From positions 1 through 64,000 of the forward strand of contig JACKCR010000005.1 of the NCBI GenBank assembly GCA_020633975.1: a DNA stretch of 64,000 nt. The letters are read 5' to 3'. This document shows positions 15,804 through 24,919 of this stretch, in pieces. The notes under the pieces were generated by a model, which searched no databases, was not told the origin of the DNA, and saw only the letters and a program-made list of their open reading frames with translations. Origin of the DNA: Candidatus Eiseniibacteriota bacterium. Its GTDB lineage: Bacteria; Eisenbacteria; RBG-16-71-46; CAIMUX01. Numbering within the stretch: position 1 is the stretch's first letter; every line of letters starts with the position of its first letter. The translations under genes were made by a program, and so were the position numbers.

Positions 15804-17326
15804 TGGGCCCCTCCCCGGGCGGTCGCCCGAGCGTTGACGAGGGCCCGGAACTGGTCCCCCCTGTCCTCGAAGTCATGGAACATATCGAAGCTCGCGCACC
15901 CTGGCGAGAGGAGGATCCGGTCCCCCGGCGCGGAGAGGGCGAGGGCCTGGTCGAGGGCGTCGGCCAAGCTCCCGGCGCGGTGGATTTCCGCTCCGTGCCA
16001 GGCCTCGGCCAACGCGTCCGCGGACTCGCCGATCAGATGTACGCTAAGGGTCCGCGCCCGGACCTCTGCCGCCAAGGGACGGAAGTCCTGTCCCTTCCCC
16101 ACCCCACCTGCGATGAGCCGGACCGGCTCCGGAAACGCAGCCAGGGCGACTTCGAGCGAGCCGACGTTCGTCGCCTTCGAGTCGTTGATGCACACGACAC
16201 CGTCGACGACGCCGACCTGCTCCAGCCGGTGCGAGAGCCCGGGGAAGGTCCGGAGGGAGCGAACGATCGCGTCCACCGGAACTTCCGCCGATGCGGCCGT
16301 CGCCGCCGCCGCCATCGCGTTCTGGACGTTGTGCTCACCGGGGAGCGCGAGTTCGGAGACGGGAAGGAGCGGCACGGGCGCGGCACCACCCAGTCGCAGC
16401 TCCAGCTGACCCGAACGGACGAACACACCTGCGGGCGCGTCGGGCCGACCTGCATGCGCCGGCATCGTTCCGGCTTGGACTTCCACCGCCTTCCTTGCGG
16501 GCACCGCAGGCGTCGTCACGCCTTCGTCCGTTCGCATCGGCGCCTCGTCCGAGAGCCGCCCCGTGCGAAGCACGCGCGCGGAGACGGCGCCCGCGATCGC
16601 ATCGAGGTTCGCGTCGCCTCCCAGAACGGCCACATCGGACGCCGTCTGGTTTCGGAAGATCCGCATCTTCGCCGCGCCATAGGCCTCGAGCGTTCCGTGT
16701 CGGTCGAGATGGTCCGGCGTCAGGTTGAGTAGCGTCGCCACCTTGGGGTGGAACGTGAGCGTGTCCTCGAGCTGGAAACTCGACACTTCGACGACGAACT
16801 CCGCGTCCGGAGCCCTTAGGACAGCCTCGGCGAAGGCGTGGCCGATGTTGCCGGCCACCTCGACCTTCCGGCCGGCCTCCATGAGCATGTGGCCGACCCA
16901 AGCCGTAGTCGTCGACTTCCCGTTCGTACCTGTGATCGCATAGATCGGGCCGTCCGCTGCGAGGAACGCGATCTCGAGCTCGCCCACGATCGGCACGCCC
17001 GCGGCTCTCGCCGCACCCAGAAACGGAATCTCGGGCCGCACACCGGGCGACTTGACGATGAGGTCCACGCCGCCGAGATCCGCAGGATCGTGCGGACCAA
17101 GTCTCAACGACGCGCCCTGCGCGACGAGTTCCGAGAGCTGCTCTCCCTCGACGCCTTCCGGACGTTCCAGGCCGAGGAGACGGAGAGACGCACCGCGCTG
17201 CAGAAGGAGACGTGCCGCTGCGAGCCCGGACCGCGCGAGTCCGAGCACGAGCACGAGCGGCTCGGAACGCGTCGGAAGACCGAGAGCCGAAAGCGGCCAG
17301 CCCTCTCTGGGGAAGGTGTTCACCAC
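15800..17326 (-). CDS. murD: UDP-N-acetylmuramoyl-L-alanine--D-glutamate ligase MurD
   Basis: MurD adds D-glutamate to UDP-MurNAc-L-Ala. The P-loop is ITGTNGKSTTTAW, with NLTPDHLDRHG, the central-domain segment GEHNVQNAMAAAA and the C-terminal INDSKATNVGS and SPGCASFDMF. The protein is 508 residues, somewhat long because of an insert of about 50 residues around 245-300 rich in Ala, Pro and Arg. Two adjacent GTG codons (17326 and 17323) follow GGAGG; the second has the better spacing. Confidence 0.96.
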   Translation of the reverse strand: MVNTFPREGWPLSALGLPTRSEPLVLVLGLARSGLAAARLLLQRGASLRLLGLERPEGVEGEQLSELVAQGASLRLGPHDPADLGGVDLIVKSPGVRPEIPFLGAARAAGVPIVGELEIAFLAADGPIYAITGTNGKSTTTAWVGHMLMEAGRKVEVAGNIGHAFAEAVLRAPDAEFVVEVSSFQLEDTLTFHPKVATLLNLTPDHLDRHGTLEAYGAAKMRIFRNQTASDVAVLGGDANLDAIAGAVSARVLRTGRLSDEAPMRTDEGVTTPAVPARKAVEVQAGTMPAHAGRPDAPAGVFVRSGQLELRLGGAAPVPLLPVSELALPGEHNVQNAMAAAATAASAEVPVDAIVRSLRTFPGLSHRLEQVGVVDGVVCINDSKATNVGSLEVALAAFPEPVRLIAGGVGKGQDFRPLAAEVRARTLSVHLIGESADALAEAWHGAEIHRAGSLADALDQALALSAPGDRILLSPGCASFDMFHDFEDRGDQFRALVNARATARGGAQ

Positions 17327-17336
17327 TCGACCTCCG

Positions 17337-18425
17337 TCACTGCAGCTTGATGGTGCTGAGGGTGACGAGCGCGAGCAGGATCCCGAGGATCCAGAACCGG
17401 ACCACGACCTGGTTCTCGTGCCAACCCGATAACTCGAAGTGGTGGTGGATCGGCGCCATCTTGAACACGCGTTTCCCGCTGAGCCGGAACGAGAGCACCT
17501 GGATCATCACCGAGAGCGTGGTCATGACGAAGATGCCACCGAGGACGACGAGGAGGAGCTCACGCTTCACCAAGATGGCGAGCACTCCGAGCGATCCGCC
17601 CAGAGCGAGGGAGCCGGTATCGCCCATGAACACTTCCGCCGGGTGGCAGTTGAACCAGAGAAAGCCGAGGGCGGCTCCCACGAGCGCGCCCGCATAGACT
17701 GCGAGTTCCCCGCTCTCCTCGAGAAACGGCATGTTGAGGTAGTTCGCGAAGATCACGTTGCCCGAGAGGTACGCGAGCGCGCCGAGCGCTGCTGCGGGCG
17801 GAATGGTGAGTCCGATCGCGAGCCCGTCGAGTCCGTCGCTCAAGTTCACCGCGTTGGAAGCACCGGTCACGACCAGAACGACGAGCGGAACGTAGAGCAG
17901 TCCGAAGTCGAGGAACGTCTCCTTGAGGAACGGGACACTCGTCCTGGTCGCGGGAACGTCCCCGAACGGACGGAAATAGAGGATGCCGAACCCCACACCG
18001 AGCCCGATCAGCACCTGGAAGACGAGCTTGTACCGTCCTTGTAGGCCGGACTTCACTTTCTTCACGACACGGAGATAGTCATCGAGGAATCCGGTGAGGC
18101 CGAGTCCGACGGTGGTGAAGATGAGCAGCCAGATCGAGCTGTTCGTCAGGTTCGCCCAGAGCAGAGTCGGCACGACCGTCGAGACGAGGATGAGGATTCC
18201 ACCCATCGTCGGCGTGCCCTGCTTCTTCTGGTGGCTCTGCGGCCCTTCCTCACGAATCTGCTGCCCGAGCTTCAGCCTCCGGAGCCGTTCGATGATGTAC
18301 GGCCCGAAGAGGAACGAGATGAGGAGCGCAGTGATCGTCGCGTACGCCGTACGAAACGTGATGTACCGAAACACGTTCAGTACCGTGAAGTCGTCGGAGA
18401 GGGGAAACAGGAGGTGATAGAGCAT
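17337..18425 (-). CDS. mraY: Phospho-N-acetylmuramoyl-pentapeptide-transferase MraY
   Basis: MraY forms lipid I on undecaprenyl phosphate in the inner membrane. The start ATG at 18425 gives MLYHLLFPL, matching the family N-terminus; a GTG three codons earlier overlaps murF but lies too close to the GGAGG site. The conserved blocks TPTMGGILI, GFLDDYLRVVKK, NLSDGLDGLAIG, FMGDTGSLALGG and PIHHHFELSGW are intact, including the Asp residues that bind magnesium and phosphate. It has 362 residues and about ten transmembrane helices. Confidence 0.97.
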   Translation of the reverse strand: MLYHLLFPLSDDFTVLNVFRYITFRTAYATITALLISFLFGPYIIERLRRLKLGQQIREEGPQSHQKKQGTPTMGGILILVSTVVPTLLWANLTNSSIWLLIFTTVGLGLTGFLDDYLRVVKKVKSGLQGRYKLVFQVLIGLGVGFGILYFRPFGDVPATRTSVPFLKETFLDFGLLYVPLVVLVVTGASNAVNLSDGLDGLAIGLTIPPAAALGALAYLSGNVIFANYLNMPFLEESGELAVYAGALVGAALGFLWFNCHPAEVFMGDTGSLALGGSLGVLAILVKRELLLVVLGGIFVMTTLSVMIQVLSFRLSGKRVFKMAPIHHHFELSGWHENQVVVRFWILGILLALVTLSTIKLQ

Positions 18426-18430
18426 CGGTG

Positions 18431-19936
18431 TCACTCCTCCCCTGGATCGAGGGGGCCGGGGACGGGTCTCTCGAGGATCCGTTCGAGGGCCAGCCGGCGA
18501 GATGCTTTCAGAAGGACCAAGTCACCTTCCTCCAGCGTGTCGGCCAGCCAGGTGGAGGCCTCTTCCCGCATAGCCCTCCACACAACGTGACCCGCCCCCG
18601 GTAGCTGTTCCGCCTCCTCTGCGATCTCGGCCAGAGCTGGGCCGATGAGGAGGACGAGATCGATGTCTTGGATCCCGCGCACGAGTTCACGGTGGATCGC
18701 CTCGGTCTCCGCGCCGAGCTCCGAGAGCTCGCCCAGGACGAGGATCTTCCGACCGTCGTGGTGAAGGGATCCCAGGAATTCGATGGCGAGCCGAGTCGAC
18801 TCCGGGCTCGCGTTGTAGCAGTCGACGATCGCGGTCACCGGCCCCCACGGGCGCGGCTCCATCCGCATCGGCTCGGCGCGGAGTGACTCGAGACGAGGTG
18901 CAAGCGCACGCACGTCGAGGCCGAGCGCATCCACCGTTGCGAGTGCGCCGAGAATCGAGAGCACCGGGCCCGGCCCGAGAAGCGCGAGGCGGAGCGGCCC
19001 TGTCTTCTCCGTGGTGAGCGTGGTTCCCGTGGCTTCGTAGACGACGTCGGCAGTCGGCTTCCAGTCCGCATCCGGATCGAACCCGAACGTGATCCGGCGA
19101 CGAGCCGCGATCGATTCGGGAAGCCTCGATAGCACCCACGGATCGTGCGGCAGAACGAGGACGGCGTCGTCCGGGAGCCCGTCCGCGATCTCGAGCTTCG
19201 CGTGCAGGATCGCTTCGCGCGAGCCCAAGTAGCCGATATGCGCCCGCCCCACGGACGTGATGAGCGCGACGTCCGGACGAGCGAGTCTCGAGAGCTCCGA
19301 GATCTCTCCCGCGTGGTTCATCCCCATCTCGATCACCGCGAACTCGTGGTCCGCGTCGAGACCGAGCAACGTCCAGGGAACCCCGATGTGGTTGTTCCGA
19401 TTGCCCGGCGTCGCCCACACGTCCCCGGCGCCGCGCAGGAGTTCGGCGAGCGCGTTCTTCGCCGTCGTCTTGCCGCTGGACCCAGTGATTGCAACGAGCG
19501 CCGTTCCGGTCCATTGACTGCGGTGATTCGCGCCCCATCGCTGCCAGCCTGCCAACGTGTCGCCGACTTCGATGCGAGGGGCGTCACTCGCCGCACCGCT
19601 CACGCGGTCGACGAAGAGCGCAGCTGCGCCAGCTTCCAGTGCGGCATCGAGATGATCGTGCGCGTCGTGCGTCTCTCCGCGTAGGGCGACGAAGAGGTCA
19701 CCGGAACGAAGCGTCCGCGTATCGGTCGACACGGATCCGTAGGCGACGCGGGTCTCCGGACCTACGGCCGCCTGACCTGCCGTATCCAGGCCCAAGGCCG
19801 CCTGACCTGCCGTATCCGGACTTGCAGGTCGAGACGAGCCGGGAACGAAGCGTCCCTCCGCGAGGCGCGCGATCTCCTCGAGACTCCAGCTCGCCGTGCT
19901 CGGCGTGCTCGGGGTCATGGCGGCGGCCGGGCTCAT
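18431..19936 (-). CDS. murF: UDP-MurNAc-tripeptide--D-alanyl-D-alanine ligase MurF
   Basis: MurF adds D-Ala-D-Ala to the UDP-MurNAc tripeptide. The P-loop is ITGSSGKTTAKNAL, followed by NRNNHIGVPWTLL, VIEMGMNHAGEI and the C-terminal DCYNASPESTRLAIEFL. The ATG at 19936 overlaps the murE stop as ATGA and has GGAGG seven bases upstream; two other in-frame ATGs nearby are less favoured. Residues about 40-60 hold a duplicated ten-residue unit (DTAGQAA) not typical of MurF, encoded by a 30-base direct repeat. Confidence 0.95.
   Translation of the reverse strand: MSPAAAMTPSTPSTASWSLEEIARLAEGRFVPGSSRPASPDTAGQAALGLDTAGQAAVGPETRVAYGSVSTDTRTLRSGDLFVALRGETHDAHDHLDAALEAGAAALFVDRVSGAASDAPRIEVGDTLAGWQRWGANHRSQWTGTALVAITGSSGKTTAKNALAELLRGAGDVWATPGNRNNHIGVPWTLLGLDADHEFAVIEMGMNHAGEISELSRLARPDVALITSVGRAHIGYLGSREAILHAKLEIADGLPDDAVLVLPHDPWVLSRLPESIAARRRITFGFDPDADWKPTADVVYEATGTTLTTEKTGPLRLALLGPGPVLSILGALATVDALGLDVRALAPRLESLRAEPMRMEPRPWGPVTAIVDCYNASPESTRLAIEFLGSLHHDGRKILVLGELSELGAETEAIHRELVRGIQDIDLVLLIGPALAEIAEEAEQLPGAGHVVWRAMREEASTWLADTLEEGDLVLLKASRRLALERILERPVPGPLDPGEE
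19766..19817 (-). repeat. 30-bp in-frame direct duplication in murF
   Basis: The 22-base core at 19766-19787 recurs exactly at 19796-19817, a period of 30 bases or ten codons. It lies in the N-terminal linker of MurF. Confidence 0.75.
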
Positions 19937-21471
19937 CGTGGGTCCTCCGGTGGAGTCCACTCGCCCGTGCGCTCTCCGCGCTCGTCGAGCATCATCGCGG
20001 CGACTTCGCGATCGTCGAACGGGACGACCCGGTCGGCGAAGATCTGCACCGTCTCGTGCCCCTTGCCGGCGAGGAAGACCGCGTCGTCATCCTTCGCCAG
20101 GTTGATCGCGAAACGGATGGCCGCTTCTCGGCCAGGCTGATCGATCGCGCTCGCCCCGGTCGAACGAGTCCCTTCGTGGATCTCGTTCCGGATCGCGGCG
20201 GGCGGTTCGCCGCGAGGATTGTCGTCCGTCACGATGATGAGGTCCGCGACGAAGGTGGCGACGCGCCCCATCTCGTACCGCTTGCCCTGATCCCGGTCCC
20301 CGCCGCAGCCGAAGACGAGGAGGATCCGTCCCTTTACGAACGGCCGAAGGCTCTCGACAGAACGTAGGAGTGCATCGGGAGTGTGCGCGTAGTCGACGAC
20401 GACCGGGAACGGCTGACCTCGTTCGACCCGCTCCATCCGCCCCGGGATCCCGTTCAAGTTCTCGAGGCCGTTCGCGATCACGTCCTCGTCCAACCCGAGG
20501 GAGCGTCCTACCGCGAATGCGGCGAGGAGATTGCTGACCTGGAACATCCCGAGCAGGCGGGTCCGGATCTCGGTCGTCCCGCGGGGGTGCGCGACCGTGA
20601 GCGCGAGCCCGGACGGAACGGACTCGACCTCAGTCGCGCGGTAGTCCACCCCCTCGGCGCGCCCGTAGCTCAGGATCCGGTCGGTGCTGCCCTCGAGGAT
20701 GCGGGTCAGATGCTCGTCGTCAGCGTTCACGATCGCCGTAGCGATCGGCTCGTCCGTTCCCCGTTCCTCCCGGCGGAAGAGAAGGCTCTTCGCGCCAGCA
20801 TACTCGTCCATCGATCCGTGGAAGTCGAGATGGTCCTGCGTGAGGTTCGTGAACACAACTGTGTGAAAGCGAGTGTTGTACGTCCGCCGCTGCTGGAGGC
20901 CGTGCGAAGACACCTCGACGGCCGCAACGTCGGTGCCGAGATCGCGCAGCTCCGCGAGCTCACGCTGGAAGTCCGGAGCTTCGGGAGTGGTGAACGGTTG
21001 CGCCCTGAGCCGTCCCGGTGAACCGACCCCGAGAGTGCCGAGCACGGCGCCGTCGAGCCCCGCCGAAGCGACCATGGACTGCACCATCCACGTCACGGAC
21101 GACTTCCCGTTGGTTCCGGTGACGCCGACCACGCGCATGTCCCGCGAGGGGTGGCCGTACCAGGTGGAGGCGAGAATGGCGAGAGCCTTGCGGCTGTCGT
21201 CGACCCGGAGGTAGTGCGAGACGCCTTCGATCGTAGGACGTTCGCCGACGACGAGAGCTGCACCTGCCGAGACGGCGCGATCCGCCATGTCGTGTCCGTC
21301 GACCTTCTGGCCACGAACACAGACGAACACTCCGCCCGCCGTGACGCGACGGTTGTCGTGGTGGATCCCGGTGACGACGACGTCATCTCCGGGCCACACG
21401 CCGACGGGGCGCGGATTCACCGGAGAGAGTTCCAGACGCAAACTCCCCAGCGACACGTTCCTCGACCTCAC
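19933..21471 (-). CDS. murE: UDP-MurNAc-dipeptide ligase MurE, meso-diaminopimelate type
   Basis: MurE adds the third peptide residue. The P-loop is VTGTNGKSSVTWM; NLTQDHLDFHG and MFQVSNLLAAFAV follow. DNPR in TDDNPRGEPP marks the meso-diaminopimelate-specific enzymes, so this cell wall is probably DAP-type. The GTG at 21471 has AAGGAG upstream at ideal spacing but overlaps the ftsI 3' end by 89 bases; a GTG at 21456 also has a GAGG site. With either start the mature enzyme has about 507-512 residues. Confidence 0.95.
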   Translation of the reverse strand: MRSRNVSLGSLRLELSPVNPRPVGVWPGDDVVVTGIHHDNRRVTAGGVFVCVRGQKVDGHDMADRAVSAGAALVVGERPTIEGVSHYLRVDDSRKALAILASTWYGHPSRDMRVVGVTGTNGKSSVTWMVQSMVASAGLDGAVLGTLGVGSPGRLRAQPFTTPEAPDFQRELAELRDLGTDVAAVEVSSHGLQQRRTYNTRFHTVVFTNLTQDHLDFHGSMDEYAGAKSLLFRREERGTDEPIATAIVNADDEHLTRILEGSTDRILSYGRAEGVDYRATEVESVPSGLALTVAHPRGTTEIRTRLLGMFQVSNLLAAFAVGRSLGLDEDVIANGLENLNGIPGRMERVERGQPFPVVVDYAHTPDALLRSVESLRPFVKGRILLVFGCGGDRDQGKRYEMGRVATFVADLIIVTDDNPRGEPPAAIRNEIHEGTRSTGASAIDQPGREAAIRFAINLAKDDDAVFLAGKGHETVQIFADRVVPFDDREVAAMMLDERGERTGEWTPPEDPR

Positions 21472-23584
21472 GGAACTCCTTCCAGGCCTGCGAGCCGTCG
21501 GGGCTGAGACGAAGCTGGCAGGGCGTGCCCACGGGGACCGGTTCGCCCGGCGCCGGAGACTGCCACACGACCCAACCTTCGCCCTCGAGCTGGGGTTCCG
21601 GAGAGAACGTCTCGATCCGGAGCCACGCGTCGCGGAGGGAGAGGCCCGTCAGATCCGGCATCGTCCCTTCCACGGTTCCTTCATCCATCATGAGCGTGAC
21701 GATCCCGCCGGGCAGGAGCCGAGCACCGACCGGAGGACGGCATGCGATCACGCGATCTCCTTCCCCCTCGAAGCGTGGCATGAGCCCACACTCCTGCACG
21801 ACACGGCGTGCGGAAGGAGCGGTCAACCCGAGGACTTCCGGAACCGCACGGCGCGCTCCCTCCTCGTCGGTTGGACCGGGGGCGGACACAGAGGCAAGTG
21901 CCCCGTGTCCGCCCACGAGCGGACGAACGTCCGCCAAGATCCTGGAGAAGACCGGAGCGGACACGCTCCCTCCATAGATGCTGCCGCGCGGCTCGTCGAG
22001 CACGACTACGCAAAGTACTTCCGGATCGTCCCAAGGGGCAAAGCCGACGAAAGAGGCGACGTAGCGTTCCTTGCTGTACCGCCCCAATTCCTTCACGTAC
22101 TTCTGCGCGGTTCCGGTCTTCCCCGCCACTCCGAACCCTTCGACTTCCGCCGCGTTTCCCGTTCCCTCGGTAACGACGCCGCGAAGGATCGTCCTCATCG
22201 CCGCGGCTACCGCCGGACGCATGACCCGCCTCACCGCCTCAGGCTCGCGTCGTTCCATGACGCTTCCGTCGGCCGCGTGGGTCTCTTGGACGAGAAGTGG
22301 CTTCATCAACAGTCCGTCATTCGCGATCGCCCCGTACGCCATCGCGAGCTGGATCCCGGTGCACGAGATCTCCTGCCCGAACGCTTGCGTAACGAGGGAC
22401 CGAAGCGACCACGCGGAAGGTTCGGGGATCCGTCCCCGCCCCTCACCCGGAAGTTCGACTTCCGAGTTCAGTCCGAACCCGAAGGCTTTTTCCATTCGGT
22501 AAAAACCTTCCGCGCCGACCCGCTCGGCGATGAGCCCCGCTCCGATGTTCGAAGACTTGGCCATCACCTCCCATGCGGGAACGATCCCGCAGGGGTGGTC
22601 GTCGCGGATCGGACGACCACCAGGAACTTCACGAACGCCATCCATGCAATCGATCCGCTCCTCCGAAGCGAGACGCCCCGCTTCGAAGGCAGCAGCAAAG
22701 GGCACGACCTTGTAGATCGAACCGGGCTCGAATGCATCGGTGACCGCGCGCATCTTGAGATTCGCTTCGGTCCAGGTGTCGAGGTCATGCGGATTCGGAG
22801 CCGGCAGCGAGACCATGGCAAGGACCTCGCCCGTACTCGGCCGCGTCACGATCGCGAACCCCGAGGTGGCCTCTTGCGTCTCGACGGCGTGCGCGAGATG
22901 CGCGTGCGCGATCTCCTGGATCTTGCTGTCGATCGCGAGGACGATGTCGCCGCCCCGCTCGGGCTCCTGCAATACGTAGGTCTCGAGCCCCTCGTAGCGC
23001 TTCTCGAATCGATCGGAGACTTCGAGCACGAGACCACCCGTTCCTTCGAGGTGACTCTTGTACTCGGATTCGAGGCCGCCAAGGGCCGCGTCGTCACGGT
23101 TGATCAAGCCGACGAGAGAGCTCGCAGCCTCTCCCAGTCGGTAGACCCGCTTCGCTTCCACCCGTGCATCGAGCTCGGGAAAGCGCGCGGTCAGTTCATC
23201 GACGGTCTCCTCCGGAATCAGGGCCTGGCTGAGCCAGAGGAAGCGCCGCTCGGAGTTCTCCCGCAGCTTTCGTTCGAACTCACGGGCCGATCCGAGACCG
23301 GCGTCGTCGAGAGCGCGGGCGAGAGCTGCGGGATCCTCACAAAGCGAAGGATCGACGGCGAGCGAACGGTTGGAGACGGTTTGCGCGAGCTTCGTTCCAT
23401 CGGACGCGAGGATCGACCCCCGCTCCGCGGTCAGCGTGCGAGTACTGCCTTGGCGCTGGATCGCGACTTGGTCCCAGGTGTCGTGATCGAGCACCTGGAG
23501 CTGGAAGGCGCGCGCCATGACCACGACCCAGAGGGCGGCCACGAGGCCGCCCGCGAGGCCGAACCTAATGCGAGACGGAAGCAC
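21383..23584 (-). CDS. ftsI: Septal transpeptidase FtsI (class B PBP) with C-terminal PASTA domains
   Basis: FtsI cross-links septal peptidoglycan. The 733-residue protein has one N-terminal transmembrane helix (GLAGGLVAALWVVVMA), a dimerisation domain, and a transpeptidase domain with nucleophile Ser289 in EPGSIYK, the SSN triad at 344-346 and KTGT from Lys489. The usual Thr-Phe of EPGSTFK is Ile-Tyr here. Two PASTA-like repeats at about 590-720 (VPEVLGLTAPSARRVVQECG, MPDLTGLSLRDAWLRIE) may bind peptidoglycan. The GTG at 23584 lies inside the ftsL 3' end. PASTA-bearing FtsI is usual in Gram-positives and some other phyla, less so in proteobacteria. Confidence 0.95.
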   Translation of the reverse strand: MLPSRIRFGLAGGLVAALWVVVMARAFQLQVLDHDTWDQVAIQRQGSTRTLTAERGSILASDGTKLAQTVSNRSLAVDPSLCEDPAALARALDDAGLGSAREFERKLRENSERRFLWLSQALIPEETVDELTARFPELDARVEAKRVYRLGEAASSLVGLINRDDAALGGLESEYKSHLEGTGGLVLEVSDRFEKRYEGLETYVLQEPERGGDIVLAIDSKIQEIAHAHLAHAVETQEATSGFAIVTRPSTGEVLAMVSLPAPNPHDLDTWTEANLKMRAVTDAFEPGSIYKVVPFAAAFEAGRLASEERIDCMDGVREVPGGRPIRDDHPCGIVPAWEVMAKSSNIGAGLIAERVGAEGFYRMEKAFGFGLNSEVELPGEGRGRIPEPSAWSLRSLVTQAFGQEISCTGIQLAMAYGAIANDGLLMKPLLVQETHAADGSVMERREPEAVRRVMRPAVAAAMRTILRGVVTEGTGNAAEVEGFGVAGKTGTAQKYVKELGRYSKERYVASFVGFAPWDDPEVLCVVVLDEPRGSIYGGSVSAPVFSRILADVRPLVGGHGALASVSAPGPTDEEGARRAVPEVLGLTAPSARRVVQECGLMPRFEGEGDRVIACRPPVGARLLPGGIVTLMMDEGTVEGTMPDLTGLSLRDAWLRIETFSPEPQLEGEGWVVWQSPAPGEPVPVGTPCQLRLSPDGSQAWKEFREVEERVAGEFASGTLSGESAPRRRVARR

Positions 23585-24032
23585 GCACCTGCTCCACGCT
23601 GCGCGTACCCGCGAGCGCTTCGGTCAGGACGAGCTGGGAGCCACGACGAAGATCCTGGACGAGGGCGTCCCGGAGCACGTTCTGTTCTCCCGTTTGTGCC
23701 GGCAGAGTAACGCTTGCGCGCGGTCCGTCGAGCTGGAGCCCAGCCTCGGAAGCCGGCCCTGCCAGCTGCGCGAACGTGCGCGACTCATCGAGCTGCGCCG
23801 AAGCGATCGAGATGTCCACGTTGAGCTGTTCGATCCGCTGCTCCAGTCGGTGCACCTCACTCACTTGATCTGCGACCTCGGTCGTGAGCCAAACCCGCCC
23901 GAAACCGCAGGCGAAGATGGCAACGACGGCGAGTGTCGTGAAGAACCGGCGCCGTGAACGCGAGCGGTCCTCGGCGAACGAGCGCGATACTCCCAATCGC
24001 GTCCGCATCGCCCTCATCTCGACCTGATTCAT
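23565..24032 (-). CDS. ftsL: FtsL-like septum formation protein
   Basis: The protein has 155 residues: a basic cytoplasmic head, one transmembrane helix (FFTTLAVVAIFACGFGRVWL, about residues 30-49) and a leucine-zipper-like coil (VSEVHRLEQRIEQLNVDI). This is the bitopic FtsL layout, and the place between rsmH and ftsI is the canonical one. The ATG at 24032 overlaps the rsmH stop as ATGA. Sequence similarity in this family is low, so the call rests on topology and position. It would act with FtsB and FtsQ in the divisome. Confidence 0.82.
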   Translation of the reverse strand: MNQVEMRAMRTRLGVSRSFAEDRSRSRRRFFTTLAVVAIFACGFGRVWLTTEVADQVSEVHRLEQRIEQLNVDISIASAQLDESRTFAQLAGPASEAGLQLDGPRASVTLPAQTGEQNVLRDALVQDLRRGSQLVLTEALAGTRSVEQVRASVSH

Positions 24033-24919
24033 CCTTCCCCCCTCTTTCGCACCGCACGTAGTCGGGCGCTCCGCGCCCTGCGATTCTTCCCTACCTCCTC
24101 CCGCGTCGGTCCGATCGGGCGTCGCGTCAACGCTTCGAATGGGCCCTCCGGGGAGGTGACACCCTTCATCCAGCGCTTGAGCCGCTTCTCTTCGTGTCCC
24201 GCGTACGAGATGATGACGAAGCGTCCACCGGGCTGGAGCCAGTCGCCGATGCCGTCCAAGAGGCCTTCCAGTCGGGGCATCTCGTCGAGCACGACGACGC
24301 GGATCGCCTGGAAGATGCGCGAGAGTTCCCCCGCATCGACCTGCCGGTCGCGATCCCGGACCGTACGGACCAAGTCTCCTGTCGTTCGGATCGGTTCCGC
24401 GCGTCTCCGCTCCACGATGCGGCGGGCATAGAGACGCGCTCGACGCAGATCTCCGAACTCTTGGAATGTGTCGACGAGTGCGGCTTCGTCGACACGCAGG
24501 AGATACTCCGCGGCGCTGAAGGGAAGATCCGGATCGACGGCCATGTCGAGCGGAACGTCCTGTTGGTAGGACATCCCGGCTTCCGGACGAGCGAGGGTGT
24601 ACGAGTTGAGACCGATGTCGGCGAGGATGCCGTCGAACCCTGAGATGCCCTCGGCAGCGAGGACCCCGTCGAGTTTGGCGTAGTTGCCTCGGTGAAACCG
24701 GACCCGTGCATCTTCGTTTCCCAACCGCCCGCGGGCGATCTCCAGTGCAACGGGGTCCTGGTCCAGGCAGATCAATCGACCGTTCGGCCCGATCCTCTCG
24801 AGGATGGCCTCAGCGTGTCCGCCGGTTCCGGTCGTGACGTCGGCATAGATGCCGTCTTCGCGGTCCAGAAGGTGTTCGAGCACCTCGTCGACCATGACCG
24901 GAACGTGCAGATCCGCCAA
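24029..24919 (-). CDS. rsmH: 16S rRNA (cytosine-1402-N4)-methyltransferase RsmH, divergent
   Basis: RsmH (MraW) methylates C1402 in the 16S rRNA decoding centre. HVPVMVDEVLEHL, TTGTGGHAEAIL (SAM loop), LDQDPVALEIA, PLDMAVDPDLPFSAAEYL and FQAIRV follow the family order. Several usually fixed motifs differ: LNSYTL where VSSPQLD is expected, and SYAGHEEK where SFHSLEDR is expected. The only start that keeps the HVPVM segment is a TTG at 24919, without a strong ribosome site; an in-frame TAA lies further upstream. The length of 296 residues is normal. Confidence 0.9.
   Translation of the reverse strand: MADLHVPVMVDEVLEHLLDREDGIYADVTTGTGGHAEAILERIGPNGRLICLDQDPVALEIARGRLGNEDARVRFHRGNYAKLDGVLAAEGISGFDGILADIGLNSYTLARPEAGMSYQQDVPLDMAVDPDLPFSAAEYLLRVDEAALVDTFQEFGDLRRARLYARRIVERRRAEPIRTTGDLVRTVRDRDRQVDAGELSRIFQAIRVVVLDEMPRLEGLLDGIGDWLQPGGRFVIISYAGHEEKRLKRWMKGVTSPEGPFEALTRRPIGPTREEVGKNRRARSARLRAVRKRGEG

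Noticed and set aside
14665-15876. Upstream extension of the murG frame through ftsW
   Set aside because: The conserved MurG start KILITGGGTGG follows the GTG at 14664; upstream codons shadow ftsW.
21287-23710. Plus-strand open frame of about 800 codons antisense to ftsI
   Set aside because: No domain or start signal; the opposite strand encodes intact FtsI with all catalytic motifs.
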